Below, in pieces: positions 23,463 to 54,000 of a stretch of DNA of 58,516 nucleotides. The notes beneath the pieces are model-generated. The model was not told where the DNA came from, searched no databases, and was given only the letters and a program-made list of their open reading frames with translations. Positions within the stretch are counted from its first letter, which is position 1. The number at the start of each line of letters is the position of its first letter. The stretch comes from Hormiphora californensis (Eukaryota > Ctenophora > Tentaculata > Cydippida > Pleurobrachiidae): the NCBI GenBank assembly GCA_020137815.1, contig CM035354.1:8342921-8401436 (forward strand), given 5' to 3'. A program made the translations under genes and the position numbers.

Positions 23463-24099
23463 AGTGGATCCTATAGAGGGAGAGGGGGAGTTTAGATTAG
23501 GGTAGGGAGAGAGTGAAACACAGGGATTAGAAAATACAAATATCAGCTAAAAGTAAGGATCGGTGGGGTAAAAAGGGCTCAAAAGATGGTCAGAAATGAG
23601 GTCAGAACTCAGCTCCCCCATGTAACAGCGGAAAGTGCGCGCGCGGCAATCGCTGACGTACGGACCAAGGTGACTCGACACAAGAGAGACCCGGCGCCCT
23701 ACATACAGCAACACGTGGTGTGAAAACTGTGACCAACCCAAATGTAGGTACCCTCAAATGTCAAATAAATTAGTATAAAAAACACATCAGGGGGGGGGTT
23801 GGGGGCACACATACCCTTTCTCTCAGGTATCTCTTTCTCTCACCTGAAATTCTCCCCGGCTACTCCTCAGAGAAGAATATTCATCCGTACTTAACCAGGT
23901 CTCACCGGAACACCGCCCCCCCAGACATCACTACATGGGTTAAAAAACAATATTGCGAATAATTCCCCACAACCCGAAAACCAGACTCAACATAATATCT
24001 TCCACACCACACCTCATCACCCCCCACTAGATAGTAACCTATAAACCCCTCCAAACACACGAACACCCCCCCACCCCACAACGAATTGTCTAACTCCCA
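23463..24099. other. Region between SEC63 and the tyrosine kinase
   Basis: Contains runs of C and irregular sequence from about 23770. The kinase N-lobe (P-loop, VAIK lysine, catalytic-loop HRD) was sought in all forward frames and not found. It could hide in damaged sequence or be absent. Confidence 0.5.
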
Positions 24100-24315
24100 A
24101 TGCAAATCCTCCTCACTGTACCAAGGCGTACCCCACCCGTAAAGATTTCAGCATTTCGGGGTGAGACCGCATCACCAACACCGCCGATAACTCATCGCAA
24201 TGACAGTCCAGACTGTCCCCTACACACCCATTTGGCCACAACCAAGGGACCACCCAAGGGCACTGTATTCCCTATCCGGTGGACTGCTCCCAGAAACGTC
24301 AAAATTAACAACTAG
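24100..24315 (+). pseudogene. Degenerate tyrosine-kinase activation-segment-like exon
   Basis: The forward frame contains VKISAFRGE, aligning with the VKISDFG metal-binding motif, and FPIRWTAPRNV, aligning with the FPIRWTAPE end of the activation segment. Both functional motifs are altered (DFG to AFR, APE to APR) and the insert between them is longer than usual. It lies just upstream of, and on the same strand as, the intact C-lobe exons starting at 24819. The KSDVW exon that should link them was not seen. It may be a decayed exon, a pseudokinase segment, or error-damaged sequence. Confidence 0.4.
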
Positions 24316-24818
24316 AATCTCATTACTAAAGTTCAAGTGACCCGCAGTATGGTACGTGGGATTCAAGGAGCTGTTATAGTTACAGTCAGATTCAACACTC
24401 TATTTCTCTTTCTTTTTCTCTTTCTTTCTGCGTGTTGTCCCATTCTACATAAAGAGATCAAAATATCTTTTTCTAAATAACTCTATCATCCCTTCTTTTC
24501 ATTATCTTTTTCATGATCCTTCCTCTCTCTCAAGCCTCTCTGTAGTTCTCTCTGATCCCACACTTCAGGGGCCCTACCAACATGAATAGTCCCATTCTAT
24601 ATTTAACTATCCGGCAGTTAATTTCCCCTCTCACTATCTTCATGCTCTACTGATTATCTACCCTCTATAACAACTTGTTAGTACAGACATATTGTTGTGA
24701 TCTCAGCACAGTACAGACATATTGTGATCACCTTGGTAATATAATAACACAATATGTGTCACACACTATGTTACCATGGTAACCCCCCCCCCCTCTGTAA
24801 CACACCCCCTTGTTACAG

Positions 24819-34214
<9,396 letters not shown>

Positions 34215-34858
34215 TAAACGAGACACTAAAGAGAGGCGAAACTGAGTTTTTTTATGTTTTTTTCAGCGGGTGGGCTTGGGACAGTATTATTTGTTTTGAA
34301 AATCGCACAAAAATTTCGAGGCTTGATTGATATTTATTTTTCGTTCGAAAATATACCCTCTGTGTTATTCCCTCCGGCCGTGAGATGCGTCTGTGTGATC
34401 CACAGAGAGCTCACGATTATGTATTGATATTCAGCATTTCATTTTAAAAACTACATGACTCCTTTCATTTGTATATCGCTCAAAAATATTTAGACCTGTT
34501 TTGTAAAATTTTGCATCTCAAAAGAGCTTGTACAAAGCGCACGCGCTGACTTCACTTGAAAACGCTGCAACAAAGTGCCGCGCAAAATAACGAAACACAG
34601 ATTTGGATTGCGCCGCGCGGGGTTAACTTAAAGTTGAAATTTTTACACTTTTTTGGATTTTTTTTAAAACGTTTTCGCTTTTTGGATTTTCTTTTTTCAG
34701 TTTCCGTGGTTTTAGAAGGATTAGAGACATTTCACATTTCAATGATTCATTTATGAATCGTCTTCCTCCCAATCTTTAAAGTTAAAATTCATGACTGTGT
34801 GGGCCTGTATTGGCGTGTCTGTCCTGTCGACTAGATAGCTCCGCATTTCGTCGCCTTG
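34215..34858. other. Intergenic region after the kinase gene
   Basis: T-rich and without exons. The last 8 bases (TCGCCTTG) are the left target duplication of the following hAT element. Confidence 0.5.
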
Positions 34859-35468
34859 CAGGGACGGCGCTCGTGGGTGTCCGGGTGTCCGCGGACACCC
34901 AGACCAAAAAGACGGGGAGAGAAAAGAAGAAAAAATGGAAAAAAACAAAAAGAATTTGAAAAAAATCGGTGAAAACTGCGAAATTTTCGATTTGCGCGCA
35001 GCCAGGTGTCCGGAGCTCTGCCGGACACCCAGGTGCACTGCGCGCACCTGTAACGCACGGCAGAGCATAAAGAGGGTTCTTCCGCGCGCCACAGTGCATT
35101 TTGACGTGACCAAGGTGTCCGGTTCACCCAGAAAGTTGTGTGCGCGCGGATGAGTTTTTTCTTGTGATCAGAAAACTTTCATCTTTTTTTCCATTTTTCA
35201 CAAAAGGAGTTCAGAAATGCTTAAAATCGTTTAAAAACGCCTCAAAATGTCCGAAATTTTCGGGGGGCTTCGCCCCCTCTACCCCCACCGGGGCTTGCAG
35301 CCCCTGGACCCTGCCTGCGGGGGCTCTGCCCCCTACACCCCCGCCGGGGCTGCGCCCCTGGACCCTGCTTGTGGGGGGTTTCACCCCCCACACCCCCTGA
35401 CCGAGGCTGCCGCCCCTGGCCCCGGACACCCAGGGACTTGCTGGGCCGAAGGCCCAGCGCCGTCCCTG
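34859..35468. mobile_element. Non-autonomous hAT element (610 bp) with perfect 8-bp TSD
   Basis: The ends are CAGGGACGGCGCT and AGCGCCGTCCCTG, flanked on both sides by TCGCCTTG (34851-34858 and 35469-35476). Inside are repeated GGTGTCCGG/CCGGACACC hairpins and GC-rich units of the form GGGGCT..GCCCCTGGACCCTGC. No transposase frame is visible. TIR sequence and 8-bp duplication fit the hAT superfamily. Confidence 0.92.
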
Positions 35469-35612
35469 TCGCCTTGGCGTCTCCTTCGTGCCACTTGTCG
35501 TCCCATGCGCATCCTATTAGCTCTTTAATTGATTTACAGGAAACTATCTTTATTCAAATCCTTCAAAATTAGCTTGATGGCTATAGAGTGCTCAATCTTT
35601 TCAGAGAGCTAT

Positions 35613-35659
35613 TAACACGAAAACCAAAGAAAACGAATTTTCTTTGGTTTTCGTGTTTA
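35613..35659. repeat. Near-perfect hairpin (about 20-bp arms)
   Basis: AACACGAAAACCAAAGAAAA and its complement TTTTCTTTGGTTTTCGTGTT are separated by CGAA. It lies between the two hAT elements. Confidence 0.9.
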
Positions 35660-35699
35660 TTCAAATCCCAGTGATTATACATGTTGGAAACAGACAACT

Positions 35700-36134
35700 C
35701 AGGGGCGGTGCGCGGCGTTCATTCACGAAAAAATTTTGGGTCCAGCGCTGCAGAAAATGCATTTAAATGTAACACGTGAAGGTGGTCTGGACCACATTGG
35801 TCAATAGCGCTGCCACATTATACTCCATTTTTTTTCAACTGTTCACCCCCCAAAGTCGTGCGCGGAATTGTTTTGCGCGTTTATCACATGTTAACGTGTA
35901 GCGCGCGCCACCCAAATTTTAATTTTTATTAAATTTCAGTTTTTGGGTGAACAGTTGAAAAAAAATGGACTTTAGCTTTTTCTCGCGCGAATTCGTTTTT
36001 TAAATTGAAAATCGGCTCATTTTTTCACTTTTTTGGCGATTTTTCACTTTTTGGCAAGTTTTCCCATTTTCTTCTCTTCTTTCGTCCAAAAAGTAGGTCC
36101 TGGACCCATTGGACCCAGCCTTGCTTCGCCCCTG
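35700..36134. mobile_element. Second non-autonomous hAT element (435 bp) with perfect 8-bp TSD
   Basis: Starts CAGGGGCGG, ends CGCCCCTG, and is flanked on both sides by AGACAACT (35692-35699, 36135-36142). It contains the foldback unit at 35824-35969. No coding capacity. It ends less than 80 bp before the FANCI start codon and may affect that promoter. Confidence 0.92.
35824..35969. repeat. Foldback unit related to the pair at 58069-58378
   Basis: Arms CATTTTTTTTCAACTGTTCACCC and its complement enclose CGTGCGCGGAATTGTTTTGCGCG and CACATGTTAACGTGT, both shared with the right-end copies. It is nested in the second hAT element. Confidence 0.85.
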
Positions 36135-36211
36135 AGACAACTTTCAATCAAAACGAACGATCATCATAGGAAGATTAACAAAGTTCACTATTTTGAAGGA
36201 TAGCAAACACG

Positions 36212-40772
<4,561 letters not shown>

Positions 40773-40916
40773 GTAGGAACCGTCACTAACCATGCCTTTA
40801 GTCAATATCATGTGAACAGTGAAGCTAAACATTTCAATTTCCCAGCTCCCAGTAGAAGAGATCCCAACCCTAGGATCTATAACCCAGTCTCTCCTAACTC
40901 GATTATCCAACCCTCG

Positions 40917-41016
40917 NNNNNNNNNNNNNNNNNNNNNNNNNNNNNNNNNNNNNNNNNNNNNNNNNNNNNNNNNNNNNNNNNNNNNNNNNNNNNNNNNNNN
41001 NNNNNNNNNNNNNNNN
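40917..41016. other. Assembly gap (100 N) inside FANCI
   Basis: Placeholder gap, bordered on its right by a GA-rich array. The repeat probably broke the assembly. Confidence 0.99.
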
Positions 41017-41087
41017 GAGAGAGAGAAGAGAGAGAAGGGAGAAAAAGAGGGGAGAGAAAGAGAGACCCAGAGAGGAGAGGCAGAGAT

Positions 41088-41167
<80 letters not shown>

Positions 41168-41210
41168 GAGAGGAGAGAGAGAGAGAGAGGGAGAGAGAGC
41201 GAGTGAGAGT
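41017..41210 (+). repeat. (GA)n-rich array at gap edge
   Basis: Imperfect GA/GAGG array that becomes nearly pure GA at 41093-41157. Confidence 0.95.
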
Positions 41211-43088
41211 CATTAGTTGGGGTGCCCTAGTTGAACCCTCAGGCCAGAGCGAAGAGAGCATGTCAACGTTCTCTCTGTCCCCTCACTGCACTAGCCATGC
41301 ATCAATCTTTCAAAAGAGAAGAGCCCTATTTTTGAGGGTTTATTGGGGATACAGAGGTTCTCCCTCCTTTCCAATTTGTACCCATATCTCTTTCGCCTAT
41401 CTTTTATTCCTGTTCATAACTAGCTTGTCCTGTCTATGTCATCGAGACAAATTCATGAAATTTTGGTTTTTTTTTGCTTGCTTTAAGGTTGGCCGCCTTT
41501 GATTAGTGAAACACAGAAACCTTAGTACATTTAATTGGAGTATGATTTTCGTCTTTCTGTTCTCGTTTCTTTTTCCCTTCTATCAGCTTCAAGAGACGAA
41601 GCTTGTTGTGCAATGTACATCGGGCATCCCCTCCGAATTCCTTACACACGACCACTAGAGAAGTTCCTTGGCCATGTCGTGATACGAGGGCGACCTCTCT
41701 GACGGCGCCATACCACATTTTGACAATGCGCTCAGATCAACTCGGTGCCACCGGACAGCAAGAGTCTGATTTGAGGATTTTCCCGCCGGGTGAAATTGAA
41801 ATTGTGTCTTGATATTCACATCTAATAATCATTGGCCCAAACTCCTCTGTATGTGACGGCCAGGGTGGCTATACCGACCTATAGATATATGACTCGAATG
41901 AGACTGGGGGTTCAGTGGTTAGGTGAGCAACTTTGTGTGCGACTGTGTGTAGACTTGACCACCTGCCCCAACTCTCCCGCCATGGTCCCGCAATTGTTTG
42001 TTGTACACCTGCTGAAAAAGCGGAGGGAGAGGGAGAATAGAGATCTCTGAAGTTGTGATACTTTCTAAGGCATCAGAGTTCAGACGGCTTTGTTGTGAAT
42101 ATTTTAATTACATGTTTTGATGCTTTACAGTCCGGTTTCAGTAGTGTGATGCCACGAGACTGGCTTGAATCAGGAAAGATGGTACTTGGTTGCATAATAC
42201 CGCCAAGATAATGTCTGTGAAGTTGGAATCCCGATTTTCCGGTAAATTCTGACCCGACATTCTGGGGGACAGCCTTGGTGATGACATCCCCTATTATGTG
42301 TAGGGGTGACTGCGTCACCAAGGGACAGCCTTGCCACGCATGACACTAGGCAAGGACGCGAATCGCAAATTCTAGCCCCATTCCCTGCAGGGCCCTTGCA
42401 AGGGGAAACCTCAAACAAGACCTGAAATCCAGTGATTGACTCGTGGAGCTTGTAGGACAGCCTGTATAGTGATTGCATTTCCCTGCACCTCATTAGGACT
42501 AATATAGCACACCGCCCCCTGCAAGTACAATTCGTGTGGAGGCTATTATTATGCCTAAACAAGGTTGAAGAGAAATTTTGTATACTGGACTCTTAGCATA
42601 CCTAGTTAATTAGACGATCTATAATTGCTATCATCTCTATTTGAATTCCGAAAAGTCATATTGAGGATATCAGCTGTTGCAACTGATCACATGAGACTTG
42701 TCCCATGTGAGTGTAATATATCGGGTATACAGCTGCAGTGGGTGAACCCCTGAGGAGTCAAGTTTAGAAGGGGGGAGGGAGAGATTGGAGTTGTCAGAGA
42801 CTTGGTCGGGTGGAACTGGTAGTGAGGTTTAGATAATTGAAGAAAGCTAAAGGGGAATGGGATGTTTCAATTTGAGATTTCCTGCTCTGGTTCATTTGAA
42901 GTAATTTTATGCTAGTATTGGAATATGCAATATTTTTTGTGTTCCTTTCCGTTCCTTTTTCTCTTAGTCTTAGCGTTGCTCTCATTCTGTTACTGCAATC
43001 TTTTTCTCTTTTTTCTCCCTGCCTTTCTCTCTCTTTCTCCATTACTATCTCAGATTCTCTTTCTATTTCCCTCCCTCTATCTCCACAG
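41211..43088. other. Poorly resolved FANCI interior
   Basis: Exons for the FANCI segment between residue about 830 and the 43089 exon should lie here or in the gap. None could be supported with both splice sites and similarity. 42371-42389 contains TTCTAGCCCCATTCCCTGC, resembling the tail of the SINE-like repeat at 5680-5960, so a repeat insertion may be present around 42200-42440. Confidence 0.4.
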
Positions 43089-43136
43089 ACATTGAACATA
43101 GACATCGACCCAGACCAGAGTGAACCACACTGCCGG
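43089..43136 (+). CDS. FANCI: Probable FANCI downstream exon
   Basis: A short exon between a good acceptor (CTATCTCCACAG) and a GTATGA donor encodes TLNIDIDPDQSEPHCR, resembling the conserved LGDIDQDVE-type region of FANCI. Strand and position agree. No later exon, including the C-terminal tail, was found before the homeobox gene. Confidence 0.55.
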
Positions 43137-43349
43137 TATGAGGTTCATTTCAGGGTGCTTTCTCTCTCTCAATCTTAGAACGAGCAGCTACAATAAGGGG
43201 CTGAGCGAAGAGAGGATGCATGTCTGGGGATGGCAGTCTGTAGCAGTATAGGAAGCGAATCAATCAGATGAAGAGCGCGAGAGAACGAAGGAGGAGTAGT
43301 TATAGTTACGAGGATAGTCTGCACAACATTCGAGCTTTCTCTCTTTCTC

Positions 43350-43361
43350 TTCCTCTTCTCT

Positions 43362-43430
<69 letters not shown>

Positions 43431-43485
43431 TCCCCTCTCTCTCCCCTCTCTCTCCCCTCTCTATCTCTCTCTCTCTTCCTCTCTC
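43350..43485 (+). repeat. (CT)n-rich array
   Basis: CT runs broken by TTC and CCC, downstream of the last recognised FANCI exon. Confidence 0.95.
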
Positions 43486-43899
43486 TGACGCTCACTTCCA
43501 GTCTCTTCTGCCTCAGATTTCGCCTGTGTCTAAAGTTAGATGTGGTTGCTTGCAATGGGAGTGCTGCGGTTTCAACCGGACAGCCACCATCCCTCTATCT
43601 CTCAGCTCCTATCTTTCTATCTTTATCTCTAAAGCTGTCCTTTTCTTTTCTCCGCAGCGTCACAGAATAAAGATCATCTCTCCATTTTTTCTATTTTCTA
43701 CAACAACAATCACACATGTACTTAGCTACTTAGCTTCCTACGGACTTCCCGTCTCACTCAATATTATCAGTATCTCGCCGCGATCTCCGTCAACCTTTTT
43801 ATTTCTCCGTCGTCCACGAAGTGGGAGTTGTTGTCTCTCGGGGAGTTGCTGTCTCCCTACTATAACTACATGTATCTACTGGGGGAGTTGTTGTTACTT

Positions 43900-44590
43900 G
43901 GTGGGGCGGGTGTCTGGTCCCCTCAGGGGAAGATTAGGGGGAAAAACTTATTAGAAAAGAGACCATGAAAAAACCGTACTACTAATCCCCCCCTTCCCTC
44001 CCCCCCCTTCCTCCCTCCCTTCCCCTAACGCACCGGAGAGTCTCAATACGCTTCTCTGGCTAAGAGATGGTTCGCCCCCGCACACGCCAACAGTCAAGCC
44101 CTAAGGGTGGTGGGATTTGAGAATGACTTTTTGTCATCTTCCCTCAAAATTTTGGGCATATTGACCTTTGAAAAAACCGGATTTTTGGGAATTCTTGAGG
44201 TTTCAATACCATGGCCGTCTTTTTTTTGACTGTTTTCATCAGTTATCTTTGGGCCATGTCGTTGTTTTTTATTTCTTCTTTTCAGTTAGTTTACGCCCCC
44301 TTTTATTCCCCGTCCCCCCATTCTAAAACCCGGGAAAAAAAAGTTTTCCCCCCGAAAAGCCTTATAATAATGCAAGATCCGGGCACCGAGGGATCCTTTT
44401 CGTCGGGGGGGGCTGATGGCACCCCAGATAGAAGCATCTTACACGGAAAACCCCTGAGGTTGTGTAGTTCCCAGAGGTCCCCGCATACTGGTTCTGTGTG
44501 TTTTGATGTAGGGGGGGCAAATTTGGGGGGGTTTTAAAAAATTTGGTGGGGGTTTTTTTTTAACCCCCTCTTTTTCCCCCCTACTGTTTC
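43900..44590. other. Low-quality sequence before the homeobox gene
   Basis: Runs of C, G, T and A from about 43985, and a very homopolymer-rich stretch at 44330-44580. The FANCI 3' end and the first exon of the homeobox gene are missing and may lie here. Confidence 0.65.
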
Positions 44591-44593
44591 TAG

Positions 44594-49561
<4,968 letters not shown>

Positions 49562-51048
49562 TACCGGGCTGTGTTTGTCAGAGAAACGTGCGAGGGGTAA
49601 ATTATGTGTTGAAGTACTGGGCGAGAGAGGAGAGACAATTATAAGAGAGTTCCAAGCTGAGTTTGCTTGTTTTTGTTATTACGTTCAAATTCACACACGC
49701 ACACAACAGTTTAGTGTCGAGTACAATACAGGTCCGGACCACCAAGCAAATCTGTTGTATTAGCAATTGAAATGCGACAAGGCACTCGTGGTTCAACTGT
49801 TATATGATTTCCAGTAAGGATTTTTATTTATCATTTGATATTATTTCACACACAAGTGTTACACACACACGACACACGACACACAGACACACACGTTCCC
49901 ACGTTCCACTTGATCGACAACTGGAGCTACCATCTCCAGCGGCATTAGTTCAATAACAACTGAACCCAATAATATTACACATCATTTCCAAGAGAGACAA
50001 TTAATATCCCCCAACTGCACACACACACACATGAAACACAGGCTAACTGAACCTTTTTCGTACTTTTATACCGGATTGTAAAATAAATTAACTGACTAGA
50101 GAGTAAGGCCCAGATATATTATACTGTGAATAAAGGGGCCAATGAAAGAGAGTGTGTGTTTTCAGTAGATTTATTTTCAGTTAATTATTAAGTGCGTGTG
50201 TGTCACGTATTTGTGCAAGTTAATTTTGTTCTAACTTCTATGCATATAACCCCAACAAAACTAACGCCGTTTTTCTTGTAATTTCCTACTCACTGTCTCA
50301 GTGATTAGTAGATCGGCCGATCTGAGGATCAAAGCGGCCACGGGGACCCAGGACTGGACTGGTGCCGCAGTTGAATCAGGCATATTTGACTGGGAGCAAA
50401 TATTGACATGTGCGGTCTTCAAAGCAGGCTGAAATATGTCGTGACTATAATGGCCAGGGAGCAACTAAATGGCTCAGTGTCAAGAGGTACACTGCAGGAC
50501 TGAGGACAGTATGGGGACCCGGGAGAAACATGCATCACAGAGTAATATACGGAGTGAGCAAAAAGGGGGGAACGCAAATCAAGAGTGGAGCAATGGTGTG
50601 GGGAGGATCGATTGAAATTGCCTACTAAATAAAGGAAGATTGTGATTAGTCCAATATAAAACCAACCCGTACCGCCTGCTGCTCAAAAATATTCACGGAA
50701 TGATTTGGCTCCTTATTTAACAGAATAATGGTGAGAGATGTGTTGTTTGCTATTGTTTGTTGTGATTACACGGTTCATGGATATAATTAGGTGGGACAAC
50801 CTTTGTAATAAAGGTTGCTAACAAAATACTACATACAACTAACACGAGATATAGAGTTCCTGGTATCACACCCTATTACAAGGAGTCTCCAATACTGAAC
50901 TATCCTAAATCCTTACCTATGAGAACTGGTACATCACATGAATTTACAACACAGTGCCTGCTGTTTAATTTTATCAGGTTGAAATGTTCAGTTTCGGATA
51001 GACTTTCCCACGGTTTCCACTTCCGCGCGCCCTCTTCATATCATTCAA
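49562..51048. other. Intergenic region between convergent homeobox and CLC genes
   Basis: Holds CA-rich tracts (49855-49895, 50015-50035), possible poly(A) motifs for the homeobox gene (AATAAA near 50082 and 50127) and a transposase-like fragment at 50430-50630. Confidence 0.5.
50430..50630 (+). pseudogene. Possible Tc1/mariner transposase remnant
   Basis: A forward frame contains RTVWGPGRNMHHRV and SGAMVWGGSI. The latter resembles the GGGSxMVWG block before the second catalytic Asp of Tc1/mariner transposases. It is short and stop-bounded, and no terminal repeats were identified. Confidence 0.3.
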
Positions 51049-54000
51049 TCAGTTTGGCGTGTGCGCGTTACAGTCAGCCACCGTGTTTCTGTAGACCTCG
51101 CTATCACCCAGTATCTGCTCTTCTAAAGCATGTCCCATCAGGTCTTTCCTGGTGAGAACTCCCTGCACCTTGTTACCAGCATCAACCACGATCAGCTGCC
51201 TCAGACCAAGGGTTCGGAACAAAACAAACGCCCTGAAAGAGAGGGAATCAGGGTGATGACTGATGTGGAATCAGGGTATGAAAGAGAGAGTGGTGTGGCA
51301 TGAGAATTTCACTGAACTTGGAGGAGAGGTAAAGAGTTTTCAATGGTCAGTTAAATACCTGTGTAGGGAGAATGTGAGGGGTACAGATACAGGAGAGCCA
51401 TTAACAAAGTCCCCCAAATCCACAACCTCCTCCCCTCCCTCCTCAGCACACCTCTCTGCAGTACACCGCTGTAACAACTCACTAGGATCAGACTCAACTA
51501 ACTCCTCATACCCCACATTGTTTATCTGCCCGAGGTTTTGTAGCACCACTTGCAGGGTGTGTCGTGTTATTGACCCCACAAGGGACTTATCAGTATTTAG
51601 CACTGGGAACACGCTGTGGTCGGTGTTCAGTAGTACCTCACCAAGTCGTCCTACTGTGTCCTGCAGGGGAATGATTAGATACACAGAGGTCAGAGGGTTA
51701 CACATGGGGTACTGCAGGGGGAGAGGAGGGTTAGATCAGGGTTACACATGGGGTACTGCAGGGAGAGAGAGGATGCCATCCACAGCCCTTCAGAGGGAAT
51801 GTACTGACCTGTAGTTGTATGCAGGTAACTGGGCTGGCCATGGCACTCTCAACAGTAACAAGTTCTAGAGAGATCTGGTTGTGCTTGTGATCTCTTATAC
51901 AAGGTTCACTGTCAAGGAACGGTATACATTTCACCTGGCGGAGAGAGAGATAGGTGTGTAAAATATGCAACATCATGGCGCAGGTGTTACGGAATTTGTA
52001 ATTAATGCTTTACCTCAAGAAGTGCATGATAGAAAGGATGTGTTAAAAGATCTCCGGTCCACTTGCTGACCATGATGGCTACCATTATGGGCAGGAGAAA
52101 CTGTAGGTCATTAGTTATCTCCATCTGAAAAATAGGAACTGGAGATAGAGGGGTATATTAGAGTGTGATGGAAGAGGGTAAAGGTGAAATATTTGAACCA
52201 GCTGGGAATCAGGAACACTGAACAGGGAAGTGTTTAGACGTCTACTTTCTACTCAGAACAGTCAATCGTAAAACAAAAAAACAAGAAAGTTCATATCCTT
52301 TTTTAACGTTGTACATATAGCACCATGACATGTATCATTATTTGGAACTGTGTAGCAACATGTTACCATGATTACTGTAAGGGACATTGTTAGTCTTGAG
52401 ACGCCCCCAAAAAAGGCAGCAGCCCCAATTAGAGCAAAAGCCCCGGGGTCCAGCCAGGCCCAATACTCAGAACTAGTATCAGTCATGTTACCCATGACAT
52501 ATACAGCTAGGAATCCCAGCAGCCGACCAACTAAGGCCCCAATCAGCCTGGGTTATATCGGTGGGTTAACATCAAGACACGAGTATAGGACATGTGTGTT
52601 TTACTTACAACATGGGAACCACTAGACCAGTGGCAAGGCAAGTTCCACAAGTCCATACAGCGAGGGGGAAATATAAGAGGAGGGACAGGGCACACGCTAA
52701 CGGAGTTAATAAGTTCAGGGTCTGTCTTGAAAACAACACATGTATCGCTTCCTCTCCTAGAAGAATATTAACTTGGTCAGACCCTCCACCCTATCAACCA
52801 CATATTAACACCAGGAAGTCCTTGTTTTTAAAAAGGTAATCTTAGTACTTAGAACACTCGATCTAGTCTCGATCTACTCATTACTCACCTGGGTTAAAGA
52901 AAAGTGTTGCGAATGGGTTATATAACATGAGTCATTACATCCATACTGTTCCACTGGTAGGGTCGACCTGAAAAATGACGAATAACTTTTGGAAACGTGG
53001 ATATCTGCTAGGAAGAACAGCTAATTTAATAACACAGCTCACTCACTCTGTATTGGGGTTGGTGGTGCATGGGAAGAGATCAGCTAATAGAACCTTAATA
53101 ACAGACACTACAACCACTATCACAACAGGTTCTGATACTTTAGCTATCTTTAACAAGATCACACGTCCTCCTATCTTCTCCTCTAATGTCTTACGTAGCC
53201 GCAGTATCTGCAGGAACATGTGTTACAAGTTGGACACCATATGGTTTGTTACAATTACCTTGAGACTCGAGAATGTGAAGAGAGCGCCTAGAACTCCACA
53301 AATAACACCCAGTATAACTGCTGGAACAAATATCAGCAAGTTCAGAGGTATAGCTTTGTCCACGTGAAATATAATGTAACTATCCTTATTGAACAATCCA
53401 AAGCTTCCCGTATACTGGAACTTCTCAAACGCCGAGCTAAACAAATCCTGAAGGAAGAAACAAAGAATATTTCTTGTGGATCGATAGTTGAGGATTGGAG
53501 ACAACATCTTTCCTTTCACTGTGTAACTGTGTCTTGTTTTGTATTCGTTTTGTTCAAACCCGGGGCGGGGCGAGGGAGGGTCGAACAAGGCAATTCTATA
53601 CTTGTTTTGTTCAAACCCGGGGCGGGGAGGGAGGGAGGGTCAAACAATTCTATACTTACTGCGGTGAAGGTTGCGACCATACAACAGAAGAATGTTTGCC
53701 AGCCAAGTTTATCACTCCAGAAACTAGAAACCTCCTCCAAAGCAAACAACAGGCCACCAACAGGGGCACCAAATGCCGCACTAACCCCTGCACCAGCCCC
53801 TGCTGTTAGGAAGTTTCTCCTGAAACCAGAGAAGATTAATGGGTTATACCGACCAGAGTAAAGAATAATTAAAGAATAAAGAGTAAAGACTGACCTGTCC
53901 TCAGCGTTCCTCAGTCGTTTGAAAAATGGCATATCGAAATGTAACGTCTTGGATTTGAATTGGCTGATGCCAGCTCCTATTAGCCCACTATAAAACATAT

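Noticed and set aside
34751-35572. Several overlapping GC-rich frames with PPxPRG motifs
   Set aside because: They lie inside the hAT element and its hairpin repeats; no transposase similarity.
42073-42562. Reverse-strand frames of 82 and 130 codons
   Set aside because: Overlapping frames in a region sharing a motif with the SINE-like repeat; no domain or splice context.
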